From JBJXHB01 sp046160725 (GTDB taxonomy: Bacteria; Pseudomonadota; Gammaproteobacteria; Burkholderiales; Burkholderiaceae_C), in contig JBJXHB010000088.1 in assembly GCA_046160725.1 (NCBI GenBank), forward strand, positions 1 through 51,459: a DNA stretch of 51,459 nucleotides, written 5' to 3'. A program made the translations under genes and the position numbers. Below, one piece after another: positions 24,576-32,954 of the stretch. The notes below the pieces were generated by a model. It had not been told where the DNA came from. It did not search any database and saw nothing but the letters and a program-made list of their open reading frames with translations. How positions within the stretch are numbered: the stretch's first letter is position 1; each line of letters opens with the position of its first letter.

Positions 24576-25169
24576 ATGCGCATCGAACGCCTAACCATCC
24601 CGGATGTCGTCTTGATCGAGCCACGGGTCTTCGGCGACGAACGCGGCCACTTCTTCGAGAGCTGGAACCGGCGTGAGCTGGCGCAGGCCTTGAACGAGGA
24701 CATCCTGTTCGTCCAGGACAACCAGAGCCGTTCCTTGCGCGGTGTGCTGCGCGGGCTGCACTACCAGCTGCCGCCGGACGCGCAAGGCAAGCTGGTCCGG
24801 GTGTCGTCGGGCGTGATCTTCGACGTGGCGGTCGACCTGCGCCGCGGCAGCGCGCATTTCGGGCGCTGGGTCGGCACGCATCTGGACGCCGACCGGCACC
24901 GGCAGCTGTGGGTACCGGCCGGCTTTGCGCACGGCTTCCTGGTGCTCAGTGAGTCTGCTGTGGTGCAGTACAAGACCACCACGGCCTACGCACCGGCCAG
25001 CGAGCGCGCGTTGCGCTGGGACGACCCGGCAGTGGCCATTGCCTGGCCGCTGGACGGGCTGGCGCCGGTGCTGTCGGCCAAGGACCAGGCGGCCGTGTCA
25101 TGGGAGGCCGCGCCGAAGTTTGAAACGCCCGTCACGCACGGAAACACGTCGTCCCCGGGACAGTCGTGA
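24576..25169 (+). CDS. rfbC: dTDP-4-dehydrorhamnose 3,5-epimerase
   Basis: 197 residues from ATG 24576 (GGAA upstream). The cupin core is clear: VVLIEPRVFGDERGHFFESW, QDNQSRSLRGVLRGLHYQLP (the catalytic His is in LHYQ), GVIFDVAVDLRRGSAHFGRW and QLWVPAGFAHGFLVLS. It converts dTDP-4-dehydro-6-deoxyglucose to the L-rhamnose configuration, the step before RfbD. It follows rfbD by 56 bases, reversed from the usual order in which rfbC is often first or last of four genes. Confidence 0.96.
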   Translation: MRIERLTIPDVVLIEPRVFGDERGHFFESWNRRELAQALNEDILFVQDNQSRSLRGVLRGLHYQLPPDAQGKLVRVSSGVIFDVAVDLRRGSAHFGRWVGTHLDADRHRQLWVPAGFAHGFLVLSESAVVQYKTTTAYAPASERALRWDDPAVAIAWPLDGLAPVLSAKDQAAVSWEAAPKFETPVTHGNTSSPGQS

Positions 25170-25299
25170 CATCAGGCAAAGCAATGCATCGTACACCCCG
25201 TCCGGGTCTTGCGGATGTGGCCATCACAGGCGCAAACTGGCGCTGCCATGCCCGGCGGCCCGGCCGCCGATTTCAACCCGCAGCCCAAGGAAACGACGG

Positions 25300-25641
25300 A
25301 TGAATCTCACCATCAGCGGCCACCACCTCGACGTGTCGCCAGCTCTGCGCGAGTACGTGCAGACCAAGCTGGACCGCGTGACGCGACATTTCGACCAGGT
25401 CGTCGATGTCAACGTCCTGCTCACGGTGGACAAGCTGAGGGAGAAGGAACGAAGGCAGCGCGCCGAGGTGACACTTCACGTGAAGGGCCGCGATATCTTC
25501 GTCGAGCAATCCAACGAAGACCTGTACGCGGCCATCGACCAGCTGATGGACAAGCTGGACCGCCAGGTCTGCCGGCACAAGGAGCGCCTGCAGGACCACC
25601 ACCATACCGCCCCCAAGCGGATGGAGGCGAACGCCGATTGA
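25300..25641 (+). CDS. hpf: Ribosome hibernation-promoting factor, short form
   Basis: 113 residues; ATG 25300 with AAGGA upstream. Starts MNLTISGHHLDVSPALREYV and shows the HPF/RaiA fold (DKLREKERRQRAEVTLHVKG, then EDLYAAIDQLMDKLDRQVCR), with a basic, His-rich tail. The length matches the short HPF that promotes 100S dimers together with RMF. In most relatives rpoN lies just upstream; here the neighbour is rfbC. ptsN follows 133 bases later. Confidence 0.95.
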   Translation: MNLTISGHHLDVSPALREYVQTKLDRVTRHFDQVVDVNVLLTVDKLREKERRQRAEVTLHVKGRDIFVEQSNEDLYAAIDQLMDKLDRQVCRHKERLQDHHHTAPKRMEANAD

Positions 25642-25651
25642 TGTGTTCAAG

Positions 25652-25672
25652 GCCCCCTGGCTCCAAGGGGGC
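25652..25672 (+). terminator. Hairpin between hpf and ptsN
   Basis: GCCCCCT (25652-25658) pairs with AGGGGGC (25666-25672) around a 7-nt loop. There is no T-run, so it may be a weak terminator, a stability element or an RNA-processing site ten bases after the hpf stop. Confidence 0.4.
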
Positions 25673-25703
25673 ACTTCGACTGTGCAGCGCAGCATTGCAG
25701 CGC

Positions 25704-25709
25704 TATAGT
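25704..25709 (+). promoter_or_regulatory. Candidate -10 element for ptsN
   Basis: TATAGT lies about 65 bases before the ptsN start. The matching -35 position (17 bases upstream) is TGTGCA, a weak match, so the promoter is only a candidate. Confidence 0.35.
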
Positions 25710-25774
25710 CTCCGATCCACGTTCCACCGCCCGCGTTGCTGCAACCTTGGCATGCAAGGCGCCGGGCCCCACAC

Positions 25775-26245
25775 ATGAACCGTCTGGCCGCCATCCTGCC
25801 GTCGCAGAACGTGCAGGTGAATGTCGAGTCCACCAGCAAGAAGCGGGTGTTCGAGCAGGCCGGACTGCTGTTCGAGAACCAGCAGTCCATCGCCCGTGCG
25901 ACCGTCACCGACAACCTGTTTGCCCGTGAGCGGCTCGGCTCGACCGGCCTTGGGCATGGGGTGGCGATCCCGCATGGGCGGATCAAGGGTCTCAAGAACC
26001 CCCAGGCCGGCGTCATCCGGTTGCAGCAGCCGATCGCCTTTGATTCTCCAGACGACCTACCGGTGAGCCTGCTGATCGTCCTGCTGGTTCCGGAAGTCGC
26101 GACGCAGCGCCATCTGGAGATCCTGTCCGAGATTGCCGAGATGCTGTCCGACGAACCGTTTCGTGACCGACTGTTGCAGGCGCCAGACGCCGCTGCCCTG
26201 CATGCGTTGATCGCCAGCTGGGAGCCGATGCGATCGGTCGCCTAG
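25775..26245 (+). CDS. ptsN: PTS EIIA-Ntr (nitrogen regulatory IIA)
   Basis: 156 residues from ATG 25775. Contains the phospho-accepting His67 in GLGHGVAIPHGR, then the PTS_EIIA_2 core (PIAFDSPDDLPVSLLIVLLV, EVATQRHLEILSEIAEM). In the nitrogen PTS it receives phosphate from NPr/HPr and regulates potassium transport, carbon/nitrogen balance and, in Burkholderiales, polymer storage. It is followed by hprK 18 bases later, the usual beta-proteobacterial arrangement. Confidence 0.97.
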   Translation: MNRLAAILPSQNVQVNVESTSKKRVFEQAGLLFENQQSIARATVTDNLFARERLGSTGLGHGVAIPHGRIKGLKNPQAGVIRLQQPIAFDSPDDLPVSLLIVLLVPEVATQRHLEILSEIAEMLSDEPFRDRLLQAPDAAALHALIASWEPMRSVA

Positions 26246-26263
26246 CCGGCCGCTCGTCGCTCG

Positions 26264-27220
26264 ATGAAACCCACCTCCATCAGCGCTGAGGCGCTGTTCG
26301 AGGCCCAGCGGGACTCCCTGGCCTGGGTCTGGATCGCCGGCCATGCGCATCCAGAGCGCAAGTTTGCTGAGGCGGCCGTCCGGGACGCCCACTCCCCGGC
26401 TGATCTGGTCGGCTACCTGAACTACATCCACCCCTACCGCGTCCAGATCGTCGGCCGCCGCGAGGTGGCCTACTTCAACAATTCACCGCCCGACGACCTG
26501 GAGCGGCGCATCGCGCGCATCGTCACGCTGGAGCCGCCAGTGCTGATCGCCGCCGACGGCGTGACGCCGCCGGAGCGCCTGGTGGCCATGTGCGACCGGG
26601 CCGAGATCCCCTTGTTCGTCACCCAGGCCAGTGCCGGCGAGGTGATCGACATCGTCCGCTCCTACCTGGCCCAGCTGTTCGCGGAGCGCACCACGCGCCA
26701 TGGCGTCTTCATGGACATCCTGGGCATGGGCGTGCTGCTCACCGGCGAGTCCGGGCTGGGAAAGAGCGAGCTGGGATTGGAGCTGATTTCCCGCGGACAC
26801 GGCCTGGTGGCCGATGACGCGGTGGACCTCTATCGGGTGTCGCAGACCTCGCTGGAGGGCCGTTGTCCCGAGTTGCTGCGCAACCTGCTGGAGGTGCGCG
26901 GTATCGGGCTGCTGGACATCAGGGCCATCTTCGGCGAGACCGCGGTGCGCCGCAAGATGCGGCTCAAGCTGATCGTGCACCTGGTGCGCAGCGACATCAT
27001 GGAGCGTGATTTCGAGCGCCTGCCCCACGAGCCGCTTTTTGACGAGATCATGGGCATCCCGGTGCGCAAGGTGGTGATCGCGGTAGATGCGGGCCGCAAC
27101 CTGGCTGTCCTGGTCGAGGCCGCGGTGCGCAACACCATCCTTCAGCTGCGCGGCATCGACACCTATCAGGAGTTCATCGAGCGCCACCAGCGCGCGATGA
27201 ACAAGCCGCCGGAAAACTGA
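26264..27220 (+). CDS. hprK: HPr kinase/phosphorylase
   Basis: 318 residues. The C-terminal kinase domain has the Walker A TGESGLGKSELGLELI (Gly161-Ser168) and the HprK signature LEVRGIGLLDIRAIFGE, then RKMRLKLIVHLV and GIPVRKVVIAVDAGRNLAVL. The N-terminal domain starts SAEALFEAQRDSLAWVWIAG. It phosphorylates or dephosphorylates a regulatory serine on HPr-type proteins. Its presence next to ptsN is characteristic of beta- and some alpha-proteobacteria. It is convergent with fur. Confidence 0.97.
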   Translation: MKPTSISAEALFEAQRDSLAWVWIAGHAHPERKFAEAAVRDAHSPADLVGYLNYIHPYRVQIVGRREVAYFNNSPPDDLERRIARIVTLEPPVLIAADGVTPPERLVAMCDRAEIPLFVTQASAGEVIDIVRSYLAQLFAERTTRHGVFMDILGMGVLLTGESGLGKSELGLELISRGHGLVADDAVDLYRVSQTSLEGRCPELLRNLLEVRGIGLLDIRAIFGETAVRRKMRLKLIVHLVRSDIMERDFERLPHEPLFDEIMGIPVRKVVIAVDAGRNLAVLVEAAVRNTILQLRGIDTYQEFIERHQRAMNKPPEN

Positions 27221-27232
27221 AATCGCGGATCG

Positions 27233-27664
27233 TCAGCGGGTCGGCCGATGCGCGCAGTCCGGCTTGATGCAGTGCCCGTACAGCGCCAAAGAATGCTCCT
27301 GGAGCGCATAGCCCCGCGCCGCAGCCACCTCGCGCTGGCGCTGCTCGATCGCAGCGTCAAAGAATTCCTCGACCCGGCCACAGGTCAGGCACACCAGATG
27401 GTCGTGGTGCTCACCGCCGTCGAGCTCGAACACGGAGCGTCCAGAGTCGAAATTGCTGCGCCGCAACAGGCCGGCCTGCTCAAACTGCATCAGCACCCGG
27501 TACACGGTGGCCAGGCTGACGTCCTCATGGTCCGCCAACAGGGCCTTGTAGACATCCTCGGCGCCCAGATGCCGTTGCGCCGAGCGCTGGAACAGCTCCA
27601 GCACCCGGATGCGCGGCAGCGTCGCCTTCAGGCCGCTGTTCTTCAGTTCGTCGGATCGGGACAT
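27233..27664 (-). CDS. fur: Ferric uptake regulator Fur
   Basis: 143 residues. The winged-helix DNA-binding domain (LKATLPRIRVLELFQRSAQR, VSLATVYRVLMQFEQAGLL) precedes the dimerisation domain with HHDHL (His86, 87, 89), CLTC (Cys92, Cys95) and a further Cys pair at 132 and 137. With Fe2+ it represses iron-uptake genes. The start at 27664 leaves a 105-bp divergent spacer before bamE, where both promoters should lie; I see no clear Fur box. Confidence 0.97.
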   Translation of the reverse strand: MSRSDELKNSGLKATLPRIRVLELFQRSAQRHLGAEDVYKALLADHEDVSLATVYRVLMQFEQAGLLRRSNFDSGRSVFELDGGEHHDHLVCLTCGRVEEFFDAAIEQRQREVAAARGYALQEHSLALYGHCIKPDCAHRPTR

Positions 27665-27769
27665 GCGGGGTGCGACCTAGAATCGTGCGCATCATAGTGT
27701 CGTCCCGCCGCCTTGCCGTGCATGGGCCGGTGGGGCGCGTCCCCATTGCGCATTCCTGACTGATCTCGC

Positions 27770-28339
27770 ATGAGCCTGCCTCGTCTGACCCTTGCCTCGC
27801 TGGCGCTGGCGCTGGGTGGTTGTTCCATGCTGCCCGCGCTGCCGTCGCTGCCGCAGCTGCCCGCTTTGGTCTCCGGCGAGACCTTCCTCGGCCTCGTGAC
27901 GCCCTATCGCATCGACGTGGTGCAGGGCAACGTGGTGACGCAGGAAATGGCCCAGCGCGTGCGCCCCGGCATGACACGTGCCCAGGTGCGCGACGTCCTG
28001 GGCACGCCCATGGTCGCCGACCTGTTCCATGTCGACCGCTGGGACTATGTCTTCACCTTCAAGCGTCCGCGCCAGGCCGAGCAACGGCGCAGTGTGGTGG
28101 CCCACTTCGACGGCAATGTCCTCACCCGACTGGAGGCCCCTGCGCTGCCGGCAGAGCGAGACTTCGTTGCCGCGATCTCCAGCGTCCGCCCGTCCGGTCG
28201 GCAGCCCGTCCTGGCCCTGACGGCGGAGCAGTTGGCGGCCTTGCCGGCGCCCGTCAAGCCCACCGGGGACGCGACAGGGACGGCGCAAGGTCAGCCCCTG
28301 GGGGCCGCCAGACCGTACCCGCCGCTGGAGCCGGAATGA
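27770..28339 (+). CDS. bamE: Outer-membrane assembly lipoprotein BamE
   Basis: 189 residues. The lipobox ALGGC (Cys18) follows a hydrophobic N-terminus, then the SmpA/OmlA fold: YRIDVVQGNVVTQEMAQRVR, PGMTRAQVRDVLGTPMVADL, RWDYVFTFKRP and VVAHFDGNVLTRLEA. BamE is part of the BAM complex that inserts beta-barrel proteins. The C-terminal 60 residues are Pro/Ala-rich, longer than in E. coli (113 residues). It is divergent from fur, as commonly seen in Burkholderiales, and 18 bases from dapB. Confidence 0.95.
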   Translation: MSLPRLTLASLALALGGCSMLPALPSLPQLPALVSGETFLGLVTPYRIDVVQGNVVTQEMAQRVRPGMTRAQVRDVLGTPMVADLFHVDRWDYVFTFKRPRQAEQRRSVVAHFDGNVLTRLEAPALPAERDFVAAISSVRPSGRQPVLALTAEQLAALPAPVKPTGDATGTAQGQPLGAARPYPPLEPE

Positions 28340-28357
28340 CAGCGCAGCGGTTTGTCC

Positions 28358-29167
28358 ATGCCCGCTGACCAGCCGCTGCGCATTGCGGTGGCCGGGGCTT
28401 CGGGCCGCATGGGCCGCATGCTGATCGACGCCATTGCGGCCGCCCCGGATTGCACGCTGGGCGGTGCCCTGGACATCACCGGCAGCCCAGCACTGGGGCA
28501 GGACGCCGGCGCCTATGCCGGCCGCCACACCGGCGTGCCGATCACCGACGACTTGCGCCAGGGCCTGGGCCAGGCCGACGTGCTGATCGATTTCACGCGG
28601 CCGGAAGGCACCCTGGCCCACCTGGAAGCCTGCGCGCAGGTCGGTGTGGGCATGGTCATCGGCACCACCGGTTTCAGCCCGCCGCAACGCGAGCGGATCG
28701 CCGACCATGCGCGCCGGCATGCCGTGGTGCTGGCCCCCAACATGAGCGTTGGGGTCAATGTGTTGCTGGGGCTGCTGGCGCGCGCCGCACCGGCCCTGCA
28801 GGGCTACGACATCGAGATCGTCGAAACCCACCACCAGCACAAGGTCGATGCGCCCAGTGGCACGGCGCTGAAGATGGGCGAGGTCATTGCCCGGGCTCAA
28901 GGCCACACGCTGGATGAGGTGGCGCACTTCGCGCGACACGGCCAGACCGGCGAGCGGCGGCCCGGCAGCATCGGCTTTGCGGCGCTGCGCGGCGGTGACA
29001 TCGTGGGCGACCACACCGTGCTGTTTGCCGGGCCCGGTGAGCGCCTCGAGTTCACCCACCGCAGCTCCAGCCGTGCCAACTATGCGGACGGCGCCCTGCG
29101 CGCGGCGCGTTTTCTGCGCGGCCGCTCGCCAGGGCTGTACGGCATGGACCATGTCCTCGGACTCTGA
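28358..29167 (+). CDS. dapB: 4-hydroxy-tetrahydrodipicolinate reductase
   Basis: 269 residues from ATG 28358 (TTG 28352 is a less likely start). Contains the nucleotide loop IAVAGASGRMGRML (about 9-22), IGTTGFSP, the active-site ETHHQHKVDAPSGTA (His158, His159, Lys162) and FTHRSSSRANYADGALRAAR. It reduces the heterocycle from DapA in lysine and meso-diaminopimelate synthesis. It is followed by exbB with a GAGG-led start. Confidence 0.97.
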   Translation: MPADQPLRIAVAGASGRMGRMLIDAIAAAPDCTLGGALDITGSPALGQDAGAYAGRHTGVPITDDLRQGLGQADVLIDFTRPEGTLAHLEACAQVGVGMVIGTTGFSPPQRERIADHARRHAVVLAPNMSVGVNVLLGLLARAAPALQGYDIEIVETHHQHKVDAPSGTALKMGEVIARAQGHTLDEVAHFARHGQTGERRPGSIGFAALRGGDIVGDHTVLFAGPGERLEFTHRSSSRANYADGALRAARFLRGRSPGLYGMDHVLGL

Positions 29168-29184
29168 TCGCTTGTGAGGCACAC

Positions 29185-29853
29185 ATGGATGGCCTGACCC
29201 AGTTCTGGACCGCCAGCGACGCTATCGGCCGCAGCGTCGCCCTGCTGCTGCTGGCCATGTCGGTGGCCTGCTGGGTGCTGATCCTGTGGAAGGGCTGGGT
29301 GCTGCAGCGCGCCCGCCGCGACGGCCCGCGCGCCATCGCGGCATTCTGGTCCGCGCCGACGCCCCAGGTGGGACGCGAACGGCTGGCGCTGCTGGACCGC
29401 GAGCAGACCGTCACGCCGCTGTTCGACGCCGCGCTGTCACGCAGCGCCGACGACACCCTGGAGACCCAAGGCAGTTTGGCTTCCCAGCTGACCCGTCGCC
29501 TGCGCGACGCGCTGCTGCGCGCCACGGCGCACCTGCAATTGGGCCAGGTGGTGCTGGCCTCGATCGGCGCCACCGCACCATTCGTCGGCCTGTTCGGCAC
29601 GGTCTGGGGCATCTACCACGCGCTGTTGAGCATCTCCGCCGCCGGCTCGATCACCATCGAGAAGGTGTCCGGCCCGGTCGGTGAGGCCCTTGTGATGACC
29701 GCCGCCGGCCTGGCGGTGGCCATACCGGCGGTGCTGGCCTACAACCTGTTCGGCAAATGGATTGCCGGTTGCGAGGCCGAGCTGGAAGGCTTTGCCCACG
29801 ACCTGCGCGAGATGGCGCTCGAAGCCGCCGCGCCGCCCGGGCCGACGGGCTGA
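29185..29853 (+). CDS. exbB: ExbB/TolQ-type proton channel subunit
   Basis: 222 residues; GAGG six bases upstream of ATG 29185. An N-terminal helix (about 19-38, VALLLLAMSVACWVLILWKG), a long cytoplasmic loop and two C-terminal helices (LASIGATAPFVGLFGTVWGI, VMTAAGLAVAIPAVLAYNLF) are the MotA_ExbB pattern. With ExbD it powers TonB using the proton gradient. ExbB and TolQ are hard to separate; the following ExbD-type gene and the absence of tolA/tolB favour ExbB. Confidence 0.9.
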   Translation: MDGLTQFWTASDAIGRSVALLLLAMSVACWVLILWKGWVLQRARRDGPRAIAAFWSAPTPQVGRERLALLDREQTVTPLFDAALSRSADDTLETQGSLASQLTRRLRDALLRATAHLQLGQVVLASIGATAPFVGLFGTVWGIYHALLSISAAGSITIEKVSGPVGEALVMTAAGLAVAIPAVLAYNLFGKWIAGCEAELEGFAHDLREMALEAAAPPGPTG

Positions 29854-29857
29854 CCCC

Positions 29858-30277
29858 ATGGCCTTCGGTCGCATGCAGCGCGACGCCGCGCGCGCCCCGA
29901 TGAGCGACATCAACATGACGCCGCTGATCGACGTCATGCTGGTGTTGCTCGTCATCTTCATGATCACGGCGCCGTTGATGACGTCGAGCCTGAAGCTGGA
30001 CTTGCCGCGGGCCGACGGCGCCCGGCCGACCGACGCGCCGCAATTCGTCACCGTGGCCGTGGACCCGCAGGGCCGGCTGTTCTGGGGCGATGAACCGGTC
30101 GAGCCAGATGCCCTGCGACTCAAGGTCCGCGAGGCAGCGGTGCGCAACCCGGCCACCGAGGTTCAGTTGCGCGCCGACAAGACCGTGCCCTACGGCCGCA
30201 TTGCCGAGCTGATCGGCATCGTTCAGACGGGCGGCCTGGCACGCATCGGCTTCGTGATCGAGGGCGGCACGCCCTGA
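29858..30277 (+). CDS. exbD: ExbD/TolR-type proton channel subunit
   Basis: 139 residues starting four bases after exbB. It has a short cytoplasmic N-terminus, one membrane helix with the key Asp (MSDINMTPLIDVMLVLLVIF, Asp25), and a periplasmic domain ending VQTGGLARIGFVIEGG. The sequence matches the ExbD/TolR family that partners ExbB. No tonB gene follows, so the TonB it serves must be encoded elsewhere. Confidence 0.92.
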   Translation: MAFGRMQRDAARAPMSDINMTPLIDVMLVLLVIFMITAPLMTSSLKLDLPRADGARPTDAPQFVTVAVDPQGRLFWGDEPVEPDALRLKVREAAVRNPATEVQLRADKTVPYGRIAELIGIVQTGGLARIGFVIEGGTP

Positions 30278-30355
30278 GCCAAGGCGGGCGCCGTGGCGGC
30301 GGCGGCATGCACCAGCAGGCCCGGCCAAGCGCGACGGGTCGGCCTCCCGCCTCCC

Positions 30356-30361
30356 TAGAAT
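30356..30361 (+). promoter_or_regulatory. Candidate -10 element just before leuS
   Basis: TAGAAT lies only seven bases before the leuS ATG, so a start about seven bases downstream would give a leaderless or nearly leaderless mRNA. The -35 position (GACGGG, 17 bases upstream) is weak. No ribosome binding site is visible before leuS, which agrees with leaderless translation. Confidence 0.35.
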
Positions 30362-30368
30362 CCGGCAC

Positions 30369-32954
30369 ATGAGCGAACGCTATCTCCATGCCGAGGTCGA
30401 GGCCTCGGCGCAAGCCCGTTGGTCCGCACGCGACGCCTACCGCGTGACGGAAGACCCGCGCCGCAAGAAGTTCTACGCCTGCTCGATGCTGCCGTACCCG
30501 AGCGGCAAGCTGCACATGGGCCATGTGCGCAACTACACCATCAACGACATGCTGGCCCGGCACAAGCGCATGCTGGGCTTCAACGTGCTGATGCCGATGG
30601 GCTGGGACGCCTTCGGCCTGCCGGCCGAGAACGCGGCGATGAAGAACAAGGTCGCGCCGGCCGCGTGGACCCACGAGAACGTCGCGTCGATGAAGGCGCA
30701 GTGCCAGGCGCTCGGCCTGGCCATCGACTGGTCGCGCGAGCTGTCGACCTGCGACCCCGCGTACTACAAGTGGAACCAGTGGTTCTTCCTGAAGATGCTC
30801 GAGCAAGGCATCGCCTACCGCAAGACGCAGGTCGTCAATTGGGACCCGGTCGACCAGACCGTGCTCGCCAACGAACAGGTGATCGACGGCCACGGCTGGC
30901 GCTCGGGCGCGCCGGTGGAAAAACGGGAGATCCCCGGCTACTACCTGAACATCACGAAGTACGCCGAGGAGCTGCTGGACTTCACGCTGCACAAGCTGCC
31001 GGGCTGGAGCGACCGCCTGCGCCTGATCCAGGAAAACTGGATCGGCAAGAGCCATGGCGTGAACTTCGGATTCCCGTACACCATCGACGGCCAGGACCAG
31101 TTGCTGCGGGTCTACACGACGCGCGCCGACACCATCATGGGCGTGACCTTCGTCGCCATCGCGGCCGAGCACCCGCTGGCCACCCGTCTGGCGCAGGACG
31201 AGCCGGCACTGTTGCCCTTCATCGACAAGTGCCGCAAGGGCTCGGTGATGGAAGCCGACATGGCGACGATGGAGAAGGAGGGCATGCCCACGGGCTTCCA
31301 TGTCCGGCATCCGCTCACCGGTGCCAAGGTCGAGGTCTGGATCGGCAACTATGTGTTGATGGCCTATGGCGAGGGCGCGGTGATGGGCGTGCCGGCCCAT
31401 GACGAGCGCGACTTCGCCTTTGCGAAGAAGTACCAGCTGCCGATCCCGCAGGTGATCGCGGTGCCGGAGCACCGCTTCTCCACCGACGCCTGGCAGGAGT
31501 GGTACGCCGACAAGCAACGCGGCCGCTGCGTGAACAGCGGCAAGTACGACGGCCTGGCCTATGAGGCCGCCACCGAAGCGATCGCCGCCGACCTCAAGGC
31601 CCAGGGCCTTGGCGACAAGCAGGTGCAGTACCGCCTGCGCGACTGGGGCATCAGCCGTCAGCGCTACTGGGGCACGCCGATCCCGATCATCCATTGCGAC
31701 ACCTGCGGCGTGGTGCCGGTGCCGGAGAAGGACCTGCCCGTGGTGCTGCCCGACCACCTCATCCCCGACGGCAGCGGCAGCCCGCTGACCCGCTACGAGC
31801 CGTTCCTGCAGTGCCCCTGTCCCAAGTGCGGCCGGCCGGCCCGGCGCGAGACCGACACCATGGACACCTTCGTCGACAGCGCGTGGTACTACATGCGCTA
31901 CGCCTCGCCGGGCGCGCCGACGATGGTCGATGCGCGCAACGACTACTGGATGCCGATGGACCAGTACATCGGCGGCATCGAGCATGCCGTGCTGCATCTG
32001 CTGTACGCGCGGTTCTGGACCAAGGTGATGCGCGACATGGGCATGCTGACGTTCGACGAGCCCTTCGAGCGACTGATGAACCACGGCATGCTGCTCAACC
32101 ACATCTACTACACGCGCAACGACAAGGGCGGCAAGGACTACGTGCCGCCGCTGGAGGTACGGCCCAGCCATGACGCGCAGGGCCACATCAACGGCGGCAC
32201 CGCGGCCGACGGCACGGCCGTGCAGTACGGTGGCGTCGGCAAGATGGGCAAGACCGAGCGCAACGGCGTCGACCCCCAGGAGTTGATCGACCGCTTCGGC
32301 GCCGACACCGCACGGCTGTTCGTGATGTTCGTCGGCGGGCCCGAGGACGCGTCGGTGTGGAGCGACGCCGGCGTCGAGGGCGCGCATCGCTTCCTCAAGC
32401 GTCTGTGGGTCCATGCCCACCGGCATGGCGACACGATCCGCGGCGCGCACGGCGCCTTTGCCGCTGGAGACGCCGACCTGCGCCGCGAGGTGCACGGCGT
32501 GCTGCGCCAGGTGAGCTATGACTACCAGCGCATGCAGTACAACACCGTGGTGTCGGGCTGCATGAAGCTGCTGAATGCACTGGACGAACACCCCGACGCC
32601 AGCGCCATGGCGCGCCGCGAGGCCGTCGACATCCTGCTGCGGGCCTTGTATCCAGCCTGCCCGCACATCACCCAGGTGCTGTGGCAGGACCTGGGATTCG
32701 AGGCGGTTCATGGCGACCTGCTGGATGCGCCGATGCCGGTGGTCGACGAGTCCGCGCTGCAGCGCAGCCGCATCGAGCTGATGCTGCAGATCGGCGGCAA
32801 GCTGCGCGGCAAGATCGAGGTGGCGGCCGACGCCGACACGTCCACCATCGAGGCCGCTGCTTTGGCCTCGCCCGAGTTCGCCCGCTTCGGCGAGGGCAAG
32901 CCGGTGCGTCTGATCAAGGTCGTGCCCGGCCGGCTGGTCAACGTGGTGGTGTGA
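30369..32954 (+). CDS. leuS: Leucyl-tRNA synthetase
   Basis: 861 residues, typical length. The HIGH motif appears as HMGH (His49-His52, in PSGKLHMGHVRN). The CP1 editing domain has YTTRADTIMGVTFVAIAAEH. The KMSKS loop reads KMGKT (625-629), a departure from the usual Ser-Lys-Ser, followed by the normal NGVDPQELIDRFGADTARLF. A zinc-type CDTC and CPKCGRPAR are also present. It charges tRNA-Leu in the cytoplasm. It is first in the leuS-lptE-holA operon; the leuS and lptE genes overlap as GTGA. Confidence 0.97.
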   Translation: MSERYLHAEVEASAQARWSARDAYRVTEDPRRKKFYACSMLPYPSGKLHMGHVRNYTINDMLARHKRMLGFNVLMPMGWDAFGLPAENAAMKNKVAPAAWTHENVASMKAQCQALGLAIDWSRELSTCDPAYYKWNQWFFLKMLEQGIAYRKTQVVNWDPVDQTVLANEQVIDGHGWRSGAPVEKREIPGYYLNITKYAEELLDFTLHKLPGWSDRLRLIQENWIGKSHGVNFGFPYTIDGQDQLLRVYTTRADTIMGVTFVAIAAEHPLATRLAQDEPALLPFIDKCRKGSVMEADMATMEKEGMPTGFHVRHPLTGAKVEVWIGNYVLMAYGEGAVMGVPAHDERDFAFAKKYQLPIPQVIAVPEHRFSTDAWQEWYADKQRGRCVNSGKYDGLAYEAATEAIAADLKAQGLGDKQVQYRLRDWGISRQRYWGTPIPIIHCDTCGVVPVPEKDLPVVLPDHLIPDGSGSPLTRYEPFLQCPCPKCGRPARRETDTMDTFVDSAWYYMRYASPGAPTMVDARNDYWMPMDQYIGGIEHAVLHLLYARFWTKVMRDMGMLTFDEPFERLMNHGMLLNHIYYTRNDKGGKDYVPPLEVRPSHDAQGHINGGTAADGTAVQYGGVGKMGKTERNGVDPQELIDRFGADTARLFVMFVGGPEDASVWSDAGVEGAHRFLKRLWVHAHRHGDTIRGAHGAFAAGDADLRREVHGVLRQVSYDYQRMQYNTVVSGCMKLLNALDEHPDASAMARREAVDILLRALYPACPHITQVLWQDLGFEAVHGDLLDAPMPVVDESALQRSRIELMLQIGGKLRGKIEVAADADTSTIEAAALASPEFARFGEGKPVRLIKVVPGRLVNVVV

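Noticed and set aside
25170..25299. Sigma-54 promoter for hpf
   Set aside because: No -24/-12 GG...GC pair with correct spacing is visible.
27665..27769. Fur box in the fur-bamE spacer
   Set aside because: No 19-bp GATAATGATAATCATTATC-like palindrome is present.
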